A DNA stretch of 16,552 nt from an uncultured Prevotella sp. (GTDB lineage Bacteria; Bacteroidota; Bacteroidia; Bacteroidales; Bacteroidaceae), in assembly GCA_945637645.1 (NCBI GenBank), contig CALZDK010000016.1, positions 1 through 16,552 on the forward strand, in the 5' to 3' direction. How positions within the stretch are numbered: position 1 is the stretch's first letter; the number at the start of each line of letters is the position of its first letter. Shown here in pieces: positions 1-6,919 of the stretch. The notes beneath the pieces are model-generated. The model was not told where the DNA came from, did no database searches, and was given only the letters and a program-made list of their open reading frames with translations. The position numbers and the translations under genes were made by a program.

Positions 1-1
1 A

Positions 2-862
2 CCTACATACACTGACAAGGTGTCGAGGACAGGTCTTCGGGTAGGTGACATCTTCGAGGACTTCAACCGCAAGTATTCTGAGGCAAAGGCTCGACACGAG
101 GCAATACTGAAGTCGATGGACTTTGAATACGATATCACTGAGGTGGAGAAAAAGTGGCTGGAGGGAATAGAGTATCTTCGACAGTTCCCGATAGTGGATT
201 CAGAGCACGAAATAAACGGCTATCTTCGTGAGGGAAAGTCAATTCTCTGCGAGGGTGCACAGGGAACAATGCTCGACGTGGACTTCGGATCATATCCTTT
301 CGTTACATCGTCAAACACCATTTGCGCAGGAGCATGCTCAGGACTGGGCATCGGTCCAAACCGTATTGGTGAGGTCTATGGCATCATGAAGGCTTACTGT
401 ACTCGAGTAGGAGCAGGTCCATTCCCTACGGAACTCTTCGACGAGACAGGTGCCACAATTCGTCAGATAGGTCATGAGTATGGAGCCGTGACTGGACGCG
501 AGCGCCGTTGTGGATGGATTGACCTTGTTGCCCTGCGCTATGCTATCATGGTGAATGGAGTTACTCAGCTCATTATGATGAAGAGCGACGTACTCGATGG
601 CTTCGACACCATAAAGGCTTGTGTGGCATACAAGCAAAATGGCAAGGAAATCAACTACTTCCCGTATAATATTGAAGAAGGAATTGAACCTGTTTATGTG
701 GAGATGCCAGGATGGAAGACCGACATGACAAAGTTCACTAACGAGGAACAGTTCCCGACAGAGTTCTCCAACTACATTAAGTTCCTCGAGGAGCAACTGG
801 AGACACCGATAAAGATTATTTCAATTGGTCCAGACCGCGAACAGACAATAGTAAGAAAATAA
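2..862 (+). CDS. purA: Adenylosuccinate synthetase, C-terminal two thirds (5' end outside window)
   Basis: Makes adenylosuccinate from IMP, aspartate and GTP, the first committed step from IMP to AMP, in the cytoplasm. The frame is open from base 2 and gives about 286 residues. It begins with PTYTDK and SRTGLRVGD, the conserved block that follows the IMP loop, so about the first 130 to 140 residues lie upstream of the window. Family motifs follow in order: CEGAQGTMLD, GSYPFVTSSNT, GIGP, TRVGAGPFPTEL and GRERRCGWIDL, then the C-terminal end near ISIGPDREQTI. A GTG at base 20 is only an internal codon, not a start. The stop TAA (860-862) overlaps the ATG of hisS by one base (TAATG), so the two genes are probably cotranscribed and translationally coupled. 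Identity is secure from the motifs. Confidence 0.97.
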   Translation, partial: PTYTDKVSRTGLRVGDIFEDFNRKYSEAKARHEAILKSMDFEYDITEVEKKWLEGIEYLRQFPIVDSEHEINGYLREGKSILCEGAQGTMLDVDFGSYPFVTSSNTICAGACSGLGIGPNRIGEVYGIMKAYCTRVGAGPFPTELFDETGATIRQIGHEYGAVTGRERRCGWIDLVALRYAIMVNGVTQLIMMKSDVLDGFDTIKACVAYKQNGKEINYFPYNIEEGIEPVYVEMPGWKTDMTKFTNEEQFPTEFSNYIKFLEEQLETPIKIISIGPDREQTIVRK

Positions 863-2226
863 TGGCACAGAAACCAAATATTCCTAAGGGTACGCGAGAC
901 TTCTCCCCCGTGGAGATGGCAAAACGCAACTATATTTTCGATACTATTCGGGAGGTCTATGCACTCTATGGTTTCCAGCAGATAGAGACTCCCGCTATGG
1001 AGACTCTACAGACACTAATGGGCAAATATGGAGAGGAAGGAGACAAACTTCTCTTCAAGGTGCTCAACAGTGGAGACTACCTCAACAAGGTGAGCGACGA
1101 GGAACTCTGCGAGCGAAACACTCTGAAACTCGCAGCACGACTCTGTGAGAAAGGTTTGCGCTACGACCTCACGGTGCCTTTCGCACGCTATGTGGTGATG
1201 CACCGAGACGAGTTGCAGCTTCCCTTCAAACGCTATCAGATACAACCAGTGTGGCGTGCCGACCGTCCGCAAAAGGGACGCTATCGTGAGTTCTATCAGT
1301 GTGATGCCGACGTGGTTGGAAGCGATTCGCTCATGAACGAGGTGGAACTGATGCAAATAGTTGATACCGTGTTCACACGTTTCGGCGTGAGAGTGCAGAT
1401 AAAGATTAACAACCGCAAAATCCTCACTGGCATTGCAGAGGTAATTGGAGAGGCTGACAAGATTGTTGACATCACGGTGGCAATTGACAAGCTCGACAAA
1501 ATCGGTATCGACAACGTGAATGAGGAACTGCGTGGCAACGGCATCAGCGAAGAGGCAATACAGAAGTTGCAACCGATAATAAACCTCGCGGGAAGCAACA
1601 ACGAAAAGCTGCAGGTCATAGCCGACGTGCTCGCCACAAGCGAGACCGGATTGAAAGGTGTGGAGGAGACAAGATTCATCCTCGATACACTCCAGAATGT
1701 TGGACTCAACAACGAGATACAACTCGACCTTACCTTGGCACGAGGCTTGAACTACTACACCGGAGCAATATTCGAGGTTAAGGCTCTCGACACCCCGATG
1801 GGCAGCATCACGGGAGGTGGACGTTACGACAACCTCACGGGCATCTTCGGTATGCCTGGAATCAGCGGTGTGGGAATCTCGTTCGGTGCCGACCGCATCT
1901 TTGATGTTCTCAACACGCTTGACCTATATCCGAAGGAGGCTGTGGCAAGCACACAGCTCCTCTTTGTAAATTTCGGAGAGAAAGAGGCTGCCTATTGTCT
2001 GCCAATAGTGGCAAAGGCACGTCAGGCAGGAATACGAACAGAAATATATCCCGATTCAGCAAAGATGAAGAAACAAATGTCGTATGCCAACGCAAAGGGC
2101 ATACAGTTTGTTGCTATCGTAGGCGAAAACGAGATGAATGAAGGAAAGGTGACGCTGAAGAACATGGCAACAGGGGAACAGGCTATGGTCACCGCCGAAG
2201 AGCTGATAAAGGTTGTGAATAAATAA
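862..2226 (+). CDS. hisS: Histidine--tRNA ligase
   Basis: Charges tRNA-His with histidine; class II aminoacyl-tRNA synthetase, cytoplasmic, 454 residues. The N-terminus has the usual PKGTRDFSP. Motif 2 is seen around residues 131-146 (WRADRPQKGR followed by YREFYQCD). The histidine-specific motif LARGLNYYTG is at about 292-301. Motif 3 is at about 317-350, with GGGRYDNL and SFGADRIFDVL carrying the conserved Arg345. The last 90 or so residues (from about 362) form the anticodon-binding domain. The length is somewhat above the 420-residue bacterial norm, as seen in Bacteroidetes. The ATG at 862 overlaps the purA stop, which fixes the start. The next gene begins 66 bases downstream with no obvious terminator between. 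Despite the his genes at 7449-10614, hisS is not part of that cluster. Confidence 0.97.
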   Translation: MAQKPNIPKGTRDFSPVEMAKRNYIFDTIREVYALYGFQQIETPAMETLQTLMGKYGEEGDKLLFKVLNSGDYLNKVSDEELCERNTLKLAARLCEKGLRYDLTVPFARYVVMHRDELQLPFKRYQIQPVWRADRPQKGRYREFYQCDADVVGSDSLMNEVELMQIVDTVFTRFGVRVQIKINNRKILTGIAEVIGEADKIVDITVAIDKLDKIGIDNVNEELRGNGISEEAIQKLQPIINLAGSNNEKLQVIADVLATSETGLKGVEETRFILDTLQNVGLNNEIQLDLTLARGLNYYTGAIFEVKALDTPMGSITGGGRYDNLTGIFGMPGISGVGISFGADRIFDVLNTLDLYPKEAVASTQLLFVNFGEKEAAYCLPIVAKARQAGIRTEIYPDSAKMKKQMSYANAKGIQFVAIVGENEMNEGKVTLKNMATGEQAMVTAEELIKVVNK

Positions 2227-2231
2227 AAAAA

Positions 2232-2262
2232 GGAGTTGTGAGTCATATACCCCTCAAACTCC
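2232..2262 (+). other. Imperfect hairpin between hisS and the esterase gene
   Basis: GGAGTTGTGAG (2232-2242) can pair with CTCAAACTCC (2253-2262), leaving one bulged base and a loop of ten. No T-run follows, so it does not look like a normal intrinsic terminator. It may be an mRNA processing or stability element, or chance. It lies in the 66-base gap before the esterase start. Confidence 0.3.
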
Positions 2263-2292
2263 TCAAACCTTTCAAAACAAACAAAAAAGAAT

Positions 2293-3321
2293 ATGAAACC
2301 AAATCTTCTAAAACAACTTATAGGCAGTATGGCGGCAATAGTCGCCTGCTGTCTTTTGCTTTCAGCAAAATCGGACAGCAAAGTGCGTGTCTTCATGATT
2401 GGAGACTCCACGATGGCAAACAAACAATATGAGAAAACTCCAGAGAGAGGGTGGGGCATGGTGCTAACTTGTTTCTTCGACGACGATGTGGTTATCGACA
2501 ACCATGCAGTCAATGGCAGATCCTCTAAGAGTTTCATCGACGAGGGACGATGGCAGAAAGTTATTGACCAAGTGAGACCAGGCGATTATGTGTTTATTCA
2601 GTTTGGACACAACGATGAGAAACCTCGGCCTGATCGTCACACCGACCCAGGAACCACCTTCGACGAAAACCTGCGCAAGTTTGTGAACGAAACACGCTCG
2701 AAGGGAGGCATTCCCGTGCTTTTCAATGCTGTGGTGCGACGCAACTTCGTAGTGGAGGTGGTGAAGAACGACGACGATGAGAAACTGCGAAACATAGATG
2801 CCAAGGACTCTCCTATTGTGGTTGAGGACGACACACTGCGCGACACCCATGGAGCATATCTCGACTCGCCGCGCAATGTGGCTCGAGAGCTCGACTGTGC
2901 CTTCGTAGATGCCAACCGCATAACCCACGACCTTGAGCAGTCTATGGGACGTGAGGAATCAAAGCGTCTGCACATGTGGTTCGCTCCTGGCGATAATCCG
3001 CTTGTTCCCAATGGTCGTCGTGACAATACACATTATAATGTATATGGTTCACATGTGGTTGCTCGTCTGCTTGCTTCTGCCATTTGTGAAGAGGTGAAGC
3101 CGCTTAAGAAGCATCTCGTAAACTACGACATTGCAGTTGCCACCGATGGCACAGGCGACTATTTTACCATAGAGGAAGCCCTGTCTGCTGTTCCTGAAGG
3201 CAAAAAGACCACTATCCAACTCTTGGGTGGGGAGTGGCAGAAACCAACGGTAGATAAAGCAAAGAAAGTGAAATTTGTACTTCGTAAGGGTGCGAAATGG
3301 AAAAAAATACCTATTTTATGA
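2293..3321 (+). CDS. Exported SGNH-hydrolase acetylesterase (rhamnogalacturonan acetylesterase type) with a C-terminal pectinesterase-like stump
   Basis: Predicted carbohydrate esterase of the CE12/RhgT type, removing acetyl groups from pectic polymers outside the cytoplasm; 342 residues. Residues 1-25 look like a signal peptide, with cleavage likely near LLLSA; IVAC at 16-19 also resembles a lipobox, so a lipid anchor is possible. SGNH blocks are visible: GDST with nucleophile Ser39, Gly75 in NGRSS, GHND at 105-108, and DNTH with Asp244 and His247. From about residue 277 the sequence changes to YDIAVATDGTGDYFTIEEAL, which resembles the first strands of a CE8 pectin methylesterase, but only about 65 residues are present. 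CE12-CE8 fusions are known in Bacteroidetes; this looks like a shortened one. It lies behind hisS with no SusC/SusD genes in view. The exact substrate is inferred. Confidence 0.82.
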   Translation: MKPNLLKQLIGSMAAIVACCLLLSAKSDSKVRVFMIGDSTMANKQYEKTPERGWGMVLTCFFDDDVVIDNHAVNGRSSKSFIDEGRWQKVIDQVRPGDYVFIQFGHNDEKPRPDRHTDPGTTFDENLRKFVNETRSKGGIPVLFNAVVRRNFVVEVVKNDDDEKLRNIDAKDSPIVVEDDTLRDTHGAYLDSPRNVARELDCAFVDANRITHDLEQSMGREESKRLHMWFAPGDNPLVPNGRRDNTHYNVYGSHVVARLLASAICEEVKPLKKHLVNYDIAVATDGTGDYFTIEEALSAVPEGKKTTIQLLGGEWQKPTVDKAKKVKFVLRKGAKWKKIPIL

Positions 3322-3339
3322 GATAAAAAATGTAAAATG

Positions 3340-3371
3340 CTTGGTGGAATAATGACTTTTGAGTATTTTTG
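3340..3371 (+). promoter_or_regulatory. Bacteroidetes-type promoter of the rubrerythrin gene
   Basis: TATTTTTG at 3364-3371 fits the -7 consensus TAnnTTTG exactly. CTTG at 3340-3343 matches three of four bases of the -33 TTTG with a 20-base gap. The predicted transcript start near 3375 would give an AT-rich leader of about 45 bases before the ATG at 3421. Assigned by consensus only. Confidence 0.6.
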
Positions 3372-3420
3372 CAATCAAATAAATGAGATTTAATAATAAC
3401 TTTTAAAAACATAAAAGAAA

Positions 3421-3975
3421 ATGAAGAAGAAATTTATTTGTTCCGTATGCGGTTACATCTATGAGGGTGAGGCTGCTCCTGAGAAGTGTCCATTGTGTAA
3501 GGCTCCTGCATCAAAGTTCTCTGAGCTTCAGGACGACGGCGAAGCTAACTTCGCTACTGTTCATGTGCTTGGCGCTGCACGCAAGGAAGGTGCTAACGAA
3601 GAGATGATCAAGGACCTTGAGGCTCACTTCAACGGCGAGTGCACAGAGGTTGGTATGTATCTCGCTATGAGCCGTCAGGCTGACCGTGAGGGCTATCCAG
3701 AAGTAGCAGAGGCTTACAAGCGCTACGCTTTCGAAGAGGCTGAGCACGCTTCTAAGTTTGCCGAGCTCCTGGGTGATGTTCTTGGCGACACCAAGGCAAA
3801 CCTTGAGGCACGTATCGCAGCAGAGAAGGGCGCATGCGAGGACAAGTTCCGCATCGCAAAGAATGCAAAGGCTGCAGGTATGGACGCTACTCACGACACT
3901 GTTCATGAGATGGCTAAGGATGAGGCTCGTCACTGCGCAGGCTTCATGGGTCTCTACAAGCGCTATTTCAAGTAA
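3421..3975 (+). CDS. Reverse-type rubrerythrin (N-terminal rubredoxin domain plus diiron domain)
   Basis: Non-haem diiron peroxidase that reduces hydrogen peroxide, and possibly oxygen, in anaerobes; cytoplasmic, 184 residues. A rubredoxin-like iron site comes first, with Cys7/Cys10 (CSVC) and Cys23/Cys26 (CPLC). The four-helix ferritin-like domain follows, with Glu73 and two ExxH motifs, Glu106-His109 and Glu168-His171. This domain order (rubredoxin first) is that of reverse rubrerythrins such as those of clostridia, the opposite of classic rubrerythrin. Codon choice (many GCT, AAG, CGT and CTC) differs from the neighbours and suggests high expression. It has its own promoter and a strong intrinsic terminator, so it is probably mostly monocistronic. 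The electron donor partner is not in the window. Confidence 0.93.
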   Translation: MKKKFICSVCGYIYEGEAAPEKCPLCKAPASKFSELQDDGEANFATVHVLGAARKEGANEEMIKDLEAHFNGECTEVGMYLAMSRQADREGYPEVAEAYKRYAFEEAEHASKFAELLGDVLGDTKANLEARIAAEKGACEDKFRIAKNAKAAGMDATHDTVHEMAKDEARHCAGFMGLYKRYFK

Positions 3976-3981
3976 ATCTTG

Positions 3982-3989
3982 AAATTTTG
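3982..3989 (+). promoter_or_regulatory. Weak candidate -7 element upstream of the lipoprotein gene
   Basis: AAATTTTG differs from TAnnTTTG only at the first base and lies 44 bases before the ATG at 4033. No clear -33 TTTG was found at the right distance. If active, its transcript would still run through the terminator hairpin at 4019-4054. Confidence 0.2.
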
Positions 3990-4018
3990 TTTCATAGGTA
4001 TAATAAATAGAAGAAATT

Positions 4019-4054
4019 GCCGTTTCATTATTATGATGAAACGGCTTTCTTTTT
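4019..4054 (+). terminator. Strong intrinsic terminator of the rubrerythrin gene, overlapping the next start codon
   Basis: GCCGTTTCAT (4019-4028) and ATGAAACGGC (4036-4045) form a perfect 10-bp stem with a 7-base loop. They are followed at once by TTTCTTTTTTT (4046-4056), a near-continuous U-tract in the RNA. It starts 43 bases after the rubrerythrin stop. The loop holds the ATG at 4033 and the right arm starts with the ATG at 4036, the two candidate starts of the lipoprotein gene. The U-tract encodes part of its signal peptide. Confidence 0.85.
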
Positions 4055-5445
4055 TTATTCTCGCCATTGCCACACTGCTGGCTGTTTCCTGTTCTGACGA
4101 AGAGTTCTCAACAGGAAAGAGTGACCTGTTGGATTTCTCAACCGACACATTAAGAATGGACACGCTATTCAGCGGAGTGCCATCGCCAACTTATTCATTC
4201 ATGGTGTATAACAATGGAGACAAAGGACTTCGCATAAGGCAGGTGAGATTGCAGAAAGGAAACCAAACAGGATTCAGAGTTAACGTAGATGGTGTTTTCC
4301 TCGACAATTCCAATGGTAGTCAGGCACAGGATTTTGAGATAAGAGGAGGCGACAGCTTGAGGGTTTTCGTGGAGCTGACTTCCTACAAGACCTATTCCGA
4401 CGATCCGCAACATGTCGAGGACAATCTTCTCTTCATGCTTGAGAGTGGAACTGAACAAAGAGTCTGCCTCAGTGCCTGTACATGGGATGCAGTGGAGCTA
4501 CGCAATTTCACAGTCAGTCGAGATACTACAATCATGTCAGAAAAGCCAATTGTTGTCTATGGAGGAATAAAGGTTGACAGCTGTGCCACGCTCACCATTA
4601 AGTCACCCACTCGTCTATATTTTCATCCCAATGCAGGAATAGATGTCTTTGGAAAGCTTGTCGTTGAGGGAAAGGCTAATGACGAGGTTGTGTTGCGTGG
4701 AGACCGCCTCGACCATATTTTCGACTATTTGCCCTACGATCGACTAAGTGGTCAGTGGAGTGGCATACGTTTCCGTTCTTCCTCCACAGGCAATAGCATA
4801 TCCTTTGCAGACATCCATAGCACCAACGATGCCATCGTCTGCGACTCTGCGGCTTTGGGCACTTGCCGACTACGGCTTGAAAACACCACACTTCACAACT
4901 GCAATGGTTATGGTCTTCGGGCTGTAAACTCCCATATAAGTCTTGTCAACTGTCAGATTACCAACACTCTCGGCGACTGCGTATCCATGGTTGGTGGAAG
5001 ACTTGAACTTACCTATTGCACAGTGGCACAGTTCTATCCTTTCAGTGTAAATCGTGGTGCGGCAATAAGTTTCGGCAACACTCTCAATGGTGTTGTCTTG
5101 AATGAACGTGGATCGCTCATTTGTGTAAACACTGCTTTTACTGGATACGCCGAGGATGTTGTCATGGGCGACTCCTTGTCGTTCGACTACCATTTCCTCA
5201 ACTGCCTATTGCGCACTCCTGCTGTTTCAGACAGCCTGCGTTTCCAAAATGTTATTTTTGAATCGCCTAAGGATTCTATTCAGGGTGAGAAGCATTTCCG
5301 CCTTGTGGATATAGACCTGCAGGACTATGACTTCCATCTCGATTCCCTTTCCACACTTCGTGGCAAGGCTATGCCTGTTGATGGAATAACTGACAATAGG
5401 GATGGCACACTTCGTGGCGACACACTCAATATCGGATGCTATTAG
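4033..5445 (+). CDS. Bacteroidetes lipoprotein with a right-handed parallel beta-helix region
   Basis: No specific function recognised. From the ATG at 4033 it has 470 residues. The N-terminus MMKRLSFFILAIATLLAVSC is a lipoprotein signal peptide with lipobox AVSC and Cys20, followed by SDEE, so an envelope location is expected. Residues of about 35-150 (DTLRMDTLFSG, MVYNNGDKGLRIRQV, RVNVDGV) resemble the N-terminal domain seen in many Bacteroidetes lipoproteins. From about 170 to 400 there are repeating short strands with Asn, Cys and Ser turns (for example TTLHNCNGYGLRAVNSHISL), typical of a parallel beta-helix as in polysaccharide-binding or lyase folds. No catalytic motif could be assigned. 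An upstream in-frame TTG at 3979 would put 18 extra residues before the signal peptide and is unlikely. The stop overlaps that of cdd on the other strand by four bases. Confidence 0.8.
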   Translation: MMKRLSFFILAIATLLAVSCSDEEFSTGKSDLLDFSTDTLRMDTLFSGVPSPTYSFMVYNNGDKGLRIRQVRLQKGNQTGFRVNVDGVFLDNSNGSQAQDFEIRGGDSLRVFVELTSYKTYSDDPQHVEDNLLFMLESGTEQRVCLSACTWDAVELRNFTVSRDTTIMSEKPIVVYGGIKVDSCATLTIKSPTRLYFHPNAGIDVFGKLVVEGKANDEVVLRGDRLDHIFDYLPYDRLSGQWSGIRFRSSSTGNSISFADIHSTNDAIVCDSAALGTCRLRLENTTLHNCNGYGLRAVNSHISLVNCQITNTLGDCVSMVGGRLELTYCTVAQFYPFSVNRGAAISFGNTLNGVVLNERGSLICVNTAFTGYAEDVVMGDSLSFDYHFLNCLLRTPAVSDSLRFQNVIFESPKDSIQGEKHFRLVDIDLQDYDFHLDSLSTLRGKAMPVDGITDNRDGTLRGDTLNIGCY

Positions 5446-5912
5446 AAATTGGCAAACGTAAGCGGCATAAGGTTTTCTATTCCGTCAATGATGTAAACCT
5501 TATCCGTGCCATAGAGTAATATCCTTAACTTTCTGTTGTAGCGCGTTTCCGTTTCCACCATTGCCTGTCGGCAAACTCCACACGGACTTACAGGCTCTTT
5601 TAGCAACCCTTCACCGTCGCGTGCTGCAATGGCAATGGCGGTTATTGCCACCTCTGGACACCTCGCCCCAGCTGCAAAAAGTGCTGACCTTTCGGCGCAC
5701 ATAGTCACACCGAATGCCGCGTTCTCCTGATTGCAACCTACCACTGTCTCGCCGTTTTCAAGTCTTATGGCTGCTCCTACGCAGAACTTGGAATAGGGAG
5801 AGTAAGATTTCTTTGTCTGGGCAATGGCACACTCTATGAGCTGCACGTCTTCTACCTGCAGTTCGTCCATCTGAGCTACCAAAATAGTAGATGATATAGT
5901 CTTAGCTTCCAT
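5442..5912 (-). CDS. cdd: Cytidine deaminase
   Basis: Zinc enzyme of pyrimidine salvage that deaminates cytidine and deoxycytidine to uridine and deoxyuridine; cytoplasmic, 156 residues, slightly longer than the usual 130 or so because of about 20 extra N-terminal residues. The active site is clear: Cys72-Ala73-Glu74 within TMCAERSALFAAG, and Pro110-Cys111-Gly112-Val113-Cys114 (PCGVCRQ), giving three cysteine zinc ligands and the proton-shuttle glutamate. SYSPYSKFCVGAA and NQENAAFG are also family signatures. Read from its own promoter, divergent from the GH73 gene, and convergent with the lipoprotein gene. The start ATG (5910-5912) lies about 20 bases after the -7 element, in favour of a short leader. 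Confidence 0.95.
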   Translation of the reverse strand: MEAKTISSTILVAQMDELQVEDVQLIECAIAQTKKSYSPYSKFCVGAAIRLENGETVVGCNQENAAFGVTMCAERSALFAAGARCPEVAITAIAIAARDGEGLLKEPVSPCGVCRQAMVETETRYNRKLRILLYGTDKVYIIDGIENLMPLTFANF

Positions 5913-5931
5913 AATAATCCTAATTTTCTTG

Positions 5932-5939
5932 CAAAATTA
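5932..5939 (-). promoter_or_regulatory. -7 element of the cdd promoter
   Basis: On the minus strand this reads TAATTTTG, an exact TAnnTTTG, followed by CAAG. It lies 19 bases before the cdd ATG. No convincing -33 TTTG was found. The identical octamer lies in front of hisG and of the penicillin-binding protein gene. Confidence 0.5.
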
Positions 5940-5972
5940 ATAAAAAAGTTACTTACTATGACTTTTTTTGAG

Positions 5973-5980
5973 TATTTTTG
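5973..5980 (+). promoter_or_regulatory. -7 element of the GH73 glucosaminidase promoter
   Basis: TATTTTTG is an exact TAnnTTTG, 22 bases before the ATG at 6003. The flanks (GAGTATTTTTGCA) are the same as at the rubrerythrin promoter. The -33 region near 5949-5952 (TTAC) is poor. It faces away from the cdd -7 element with 33 bases between them. Confidence 0.5.
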
Positions 5981-6002
5981 CACGTCTTAAACAAGAATTT
6001 CG

Positions 6003-6911
6003 ATGAAAAAACTCATATTCCTTCTTGCGTTGCTCCTTAACGCACTCTTTGCTGCCGGACAGATGAAGTGGAACTCCACATACCAGCAGTACATAAACCA
6101 ATACAAAGATCTTGCCATAGAGCAGATGAAGAAATACCGCATACCTGCGAGCATCACTCTCGCGCAGGGAGTGTTTGAGTCGGGAGCGGGAAGAAGTGAA
6201 CTGGCACGCAAGGGAAACAATCATTTTGGTATAAAGTGTCATGGTTGGCAGGGACGCACTGTACATGCCGACGACGACGAGCGCAATGAATGTTTCCGTG
6301 CCTACGACAATGCCTACCAGAGCTACGAGGACCATTCGCGCTTTCTTGTCAACGGTCAACGCTACCGCAAACTGTTCAGCTTAAGCACAACAGACTACAA
6401 GGGATGGGCTCGAGGTCTTAAGGCTGCAGGCTATGCCACCAATCCGCGCTATGCTGACAAGCTGATAGAACTGATCGAACTCTATAAGCTCCACCAATAT
6501 GACAAGGCGAAGCACTACGACCGCTTCATGGCTTCTGCAACTAAGGATGTTGCCACCGATGGTAAGTTGCATCCCATCTATAAGTTTAACAATAACTACT
6601 ATCTCAAGGCACGACGTGGCGACACCTTCAAGTCCATTGGTAAAGAAGTGGGAATAAGTTACCGAAAATTGGCGAAATACAACGAGCGTGAAAAGCGCGA
6701 CGTTCTTCAGGAAGGCGACATTGTCTATCTGAAGAAGAAAGCCAAGAAAGCGCCAAAGGACTACAAGGGTCGCCTGCACTATGTGCGTTCAGGTGAGTCA
6801 ATGTACTCCATTGCACAACTCTACGGCATCCGACTAAAGTATCTTTACAAGCTCAACCGTATGTCGCCAGACGATACAATAAGTGTTGGACAGGGATTAA
6901 GACTCCGATAA
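6003..6911 (+). CDS. Secreted GH73 (FlgJ-like) N-acetylglucosaminidase with two LysM modules
   Basis: Predicted peptidoglycan hydrolase cutting next to N-acetylglucosamine, acting in the periplasm or at the cell surface; 302 residues. Residues 1-19 are a signal peptide, with cleavage near FAAGQ. The GH73 domain covers about 30-165: catalytic Glu59 in AQGVFESGAGRSELA, then NNHFGIKC, RAYDNAYQSYEDHSRFL and the conserved GYATNPRYADKL with Tyr144. A basic linker follows. LysM 1 lies at about 199-245 and LysM 2 at about 258-302 (HYVRSGESMYSIAQLYGI), for wall binding. A lysine-rich spacer (KKKAKKAPK) separates the two LysM modules. Start fixed by the signal peptide and the nearby promoter. Divergent from cdd and convergent with the thioredoxin-like gene. 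The role in division or growth is not shown by context. Confidence 0.92.
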   Translation: MKKLIFLLALLLNALFAAGQMKWNSTYQQYINQYKDLAIEQMKKYRIPASITLAQGVFESGAGRSELARKGNNHFGIKCHGWQGRTVHADDDERNECFRAYDNAYQSYEDHSRFLVNGQRYRKLFSLSTTDYKGWARGLKAAGYATNPRYADKLIELIELYKLHQYDKAKHYDRFMASATKDVATDGKLHPIYKFNNNYYLKARRGDTFKSIGKEVGISYRKLAKYNEREKRDVLQEGDIVYLKKKAKKAPKDYKGRLHYVRSGESMYSIAQLYGIRLKYLYKLNRMSPDDTISVGQGLRLR

Positions 6912-6919
6912 CCCTCCTG

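Noticed and set aside
338..796. Minus-strand open frame of 152 codons inside purA
   Set aside because: Fully covered by conserved purA coding sequence on the other strand; no independent support.
1015..1722. Long open frame (235 codons) on the minus strand inside hisS
   Set aside because: It is antisense to a secure hisS, has no family resemblance and no promoter; a shadow frame.
2227..2292. Start of a separate gene at 2238 overlapping the esterase start
   Set aside because: The 64-codon frame has no recognisable features, while the esterase frame has a signal peptide and catalytic motifs from 2293.
3511..3933. Minus-strand open frame of 140 codons inside the rubrerythrin gene
   Set aside because: The strong codon bias of rubrerythrin explains the absence of stops; the peptide is not recognisable.
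3979..4032. Upstream TTG start for the lipoprotein gene
   Set aside because: It would place 18 residues, including several hydrophobic ones, before a complete lipoprotein signal peptide; the ATG at 4033 or 4036 fits better.
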